A stretch of 64,000 nucleotides of DNA, taken from Pedobacter sp. N36a. Lineage in GTDB: Bacteria; Bacteroidota; Bacteroidia; Sphingobacteriales; Sphingobacteriaceae. The notes beneath the pieces are model-generated. The model ran no database searches, was not told the origin of the DNA, and was given only the letters and a program-made list of their open reading frames with translations. The stretch spans positions 48,215 to 112,214 of the forward strand of contig NZ_JACSZW010000013.1 in the NCBI RefSeq assembly GCF_014472395.1, read 5' to 3'. The translations under genes were made by a program, and so were the position numbers. The stretch's first letter is position 1, and every line of letters starts with the position of its first letter. This document shows, in pieces, positions 62,399-64,000 of this stretch.

Positions 62399-63883
62399 TT
62401 AAAAACTAGCCTGTATTCCAATAGCATAGCTAGCAGGAGTGGGATAAGCCGCATTTGGATAATCAGGATCAATACCGCTTTTATCCGCCTGCCATATTAT
62501 GCCAAGATCACGTGCGTATCCGTATAATCTGAAGTTCTGAATGTTGAGCTTTTTTAAAAGATTACCGTTAAAAGCATAGCTAATAGTCACGTCCTGCATA
62601 CGAACATGATCACCTTTAGCAATCACCGCTGCTGAAGAGCCATAGACCTGTCCCTGATAGATATCAAATGTAGAAGCAGCAGGTACATTAGTAGCCAGCT
62701 CGTCACCAGGCTGCTTCCACCGTTTAAAATAATCCATATTATAGTTCGGAACTTCAAGATATTCCTCACCAGAATACATAGAACGTTTTCGAAATACATA
62801 CCCAGTTTTAAAGCTGACTGTAGCGCTAACCTGCATATTTTTATAGCTCAAAGTATTTCTGATCGAGCCAAATAATGGAGGAACACTTAGCCCCTGTAGT
62901 AACTCTGCCGGATTGAAATTTTCTATATATTGTTGGTAGTTTATAGTAAAATTACCGTTCTGGTTTACTAACGGTGCACCTTTATTATGATCTAATCCTG
63001 CCCAGGGCAACCAATAAATTACATCCCTAGAAGTACCAATCCTAGGTGGGGCAGGATCAGCAAAGTAATCGGACAATCCTGCTGCTTCCCTTGAACTGTA
63101 ATTGGTGATTTTATTTTTGGTATAACTTAAAAGTAAAGTAGTTTCCCAATTAAACTTTCCAACAAGATTTTGACTGGTCAGTTGGAGGTCAAACCCTTTG
63201 GTTTGCATATTTGCATAATTGATAAGGTTATTAATTGCTGGCGTAACGTCCTCAATTATACCTGTTGAGGGAGCAAGATAGTTTTTCCCAATAAGATCAC
63301 TTGCTTTTTTTGTATAGTAGTCGATACTTCCCTGAATCCGGCTTCCTTTAGTGGCAAAATCGAGACCCACATTAAATGTATTAACCTTTTCCCACCTTAA
63401 ACCAGGGTTTCCTGCACTGATAATAATTCCCGCTGGTAGTCCATTTATATTCTCGACAAAGCTTGTTACTGGAAATGAGGTGATCTGTTTGTTCACATTT
63501 CCGCTGCTCCCATAAGTAGTTCGCAAACGCACATTTGGAAGCCAGTCAACAGTATAAAATGGTTCTTTGCCAATTTGCCAGCTTTGGCCTACCGACCATA
63601 GCGGAACACCTTTTTGATTCGTTTTAACACCAAATAGGTTAGATCCGTCCCAACGCCAACTTCCCGAGAAAGTATATCGATCTAAATAGGTATACGCAAC
63701 ATTTCCAAAATAAGAAAGGTATCTGTCTGCTAGTTCTCCCAGAGCACTGAAACCCGTGGGGATACGTAGGCTTCCACTTGGCCTTATTGGATAATACATC
63801 AGGTTGTTGAACTGATTAGTTCCCTGTCCTGTACGCTCGTCATACCCGTACAAAGTAAAGCCAGGTTTTGATGCAATAGTGTC
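62399..63883 (-). pseudogene. 5'-truncated SusC/RagA-family transporter (PUL 3)
   Basis: The frame is open from 63883 to the stop at 62399 and encodes the C-terminal barrel only (DTIASKPGFTLYGYDERTG, RYTFSGSWRWDGSNLFG, GKEPFYTVDWLPNVRLRTTY, ending AIGIQASF). The signal, carboxypeptidase-like and plug domains (about 550 residues) are missing and TAG lies at 63884. The break at about 63883 is probably a rearrangement or insertion. From ATG 63853 about 484 residues could be made, but they could not transport. Confidence 0.8.
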
Positions 63884-64000
63884 CTAAACGTTTAATGTTT
63901 TTGTAAAAAGGCTTAGGATGGATTGAAATAATCGCATTTTAAGGATTATTCAAAAAAGAATCCCTTGTATGCTGGTATTGGGTTCCAGCTTAGGTGGTTC
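63884..64000. other. Right edge: sequence foreign to the SusC gene
   Basis: From 63884 the sequence no longer reads as SusC. On the minus strand a 17-codon frame (MRLFQSILSLFTKTLNV, ATG 63937) ends at the TAG on the junction. It may be part of an inserted element that continues outside the window. Confidence 0.35.

Noticed and set aside
1..64000. CRISPR arrays, tRNA and rRNA genes, origin
   Set aside because: No regularly spaced repeat, no cloverleaf-like or rRNA-like sequence and no DnaA-box cluster was found on reading.

Overview
The window looks like a chromosomal segment of a Bacteroidota species, most likely Pedobacter or a close Sphingobacteriaceae relative. The evidence is three SusC/SusD pairs, a hybrid two-component system (HTCS), DUF4625 lipoproteins, lipoproteins with Bacteroidota-style signal peptides, and a zeaxanthin-type carotenoid operon with the phytoene-to-zeaxanthin steps. 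The species is inferred from gene content only. No tRNA, rRNA or CRISPR array was seen.

Layout. (1) 1-3.8 kb: an outer-membrane uptake cassette with the end of a small Cys/His protein, a TonB-dependent receptor and two DUF4625-type lipoproteins, the first frameshifted, closed by a strong terminator. (2) 3.8-6.6 kb: a Bcr/CflA drug exporter divergent from a MocR/PdxR regulator. (3) 6.7-17.9 kb: polysaccharide-utilisation locus 1. A propeller/LuxR regulator is divergent from a PKD lipoprotein, SusC, SusD, a clan GH-A glycosidase and a GH16 glucanase. (4) 18-29.8 kb: locus 2, with GH20, GH16, SusD and SusC divergent from an HTCS. Together the two loci suggest attack on beta-glucan, possibly with N-acetylglucosamine-containing polymers such as fungal wall. 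(5) 30.2-36.4 kb: a tight operon marR-crtI-crtB-unknown-crtZ-crtY facing a TspO-like membrane protein. (6) 36.4-48.9 kb: ordinary housekeeping and regulatory genes (GNAT, OmpW-like, DUF2071, AraC, DUF6268, NmrA, GAF kinase, YiaA, DUF6629) interspersed with gene relics: sulfatase, PepSY, isochorismatase and SRPBCC ends, and a truncated AraC gene. (7) 49.3-51.9 kb: an AT-rich ABC transporter module beside a decayed double-glycine peptide gene. (8) 52-60.5 kb: a mobile-element graveyard. It holds IS3, IS66 and IS21 relics, tyrosine-recombinase ends, two ORF6N genes behind a shared 84-bp repeat, a GC-rich non-coding island, and an RHS core/toxin/immunity remnant. (9) 60.5-64 kb: a small exported protein, then a SusD gene and a 5'-truncated SusC gene.

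The most distinctive feature is the amount of visible decay. At least a dozen truncated or frameshifted gene ends can be identified by translating the non-annotated gaps. Some of them (double-glycine peptide plus ABC module, RHS toxin plus immunity gene, ORF6N copies behind a repeated integrase end) look like remnants of competition or rearrangement systems.
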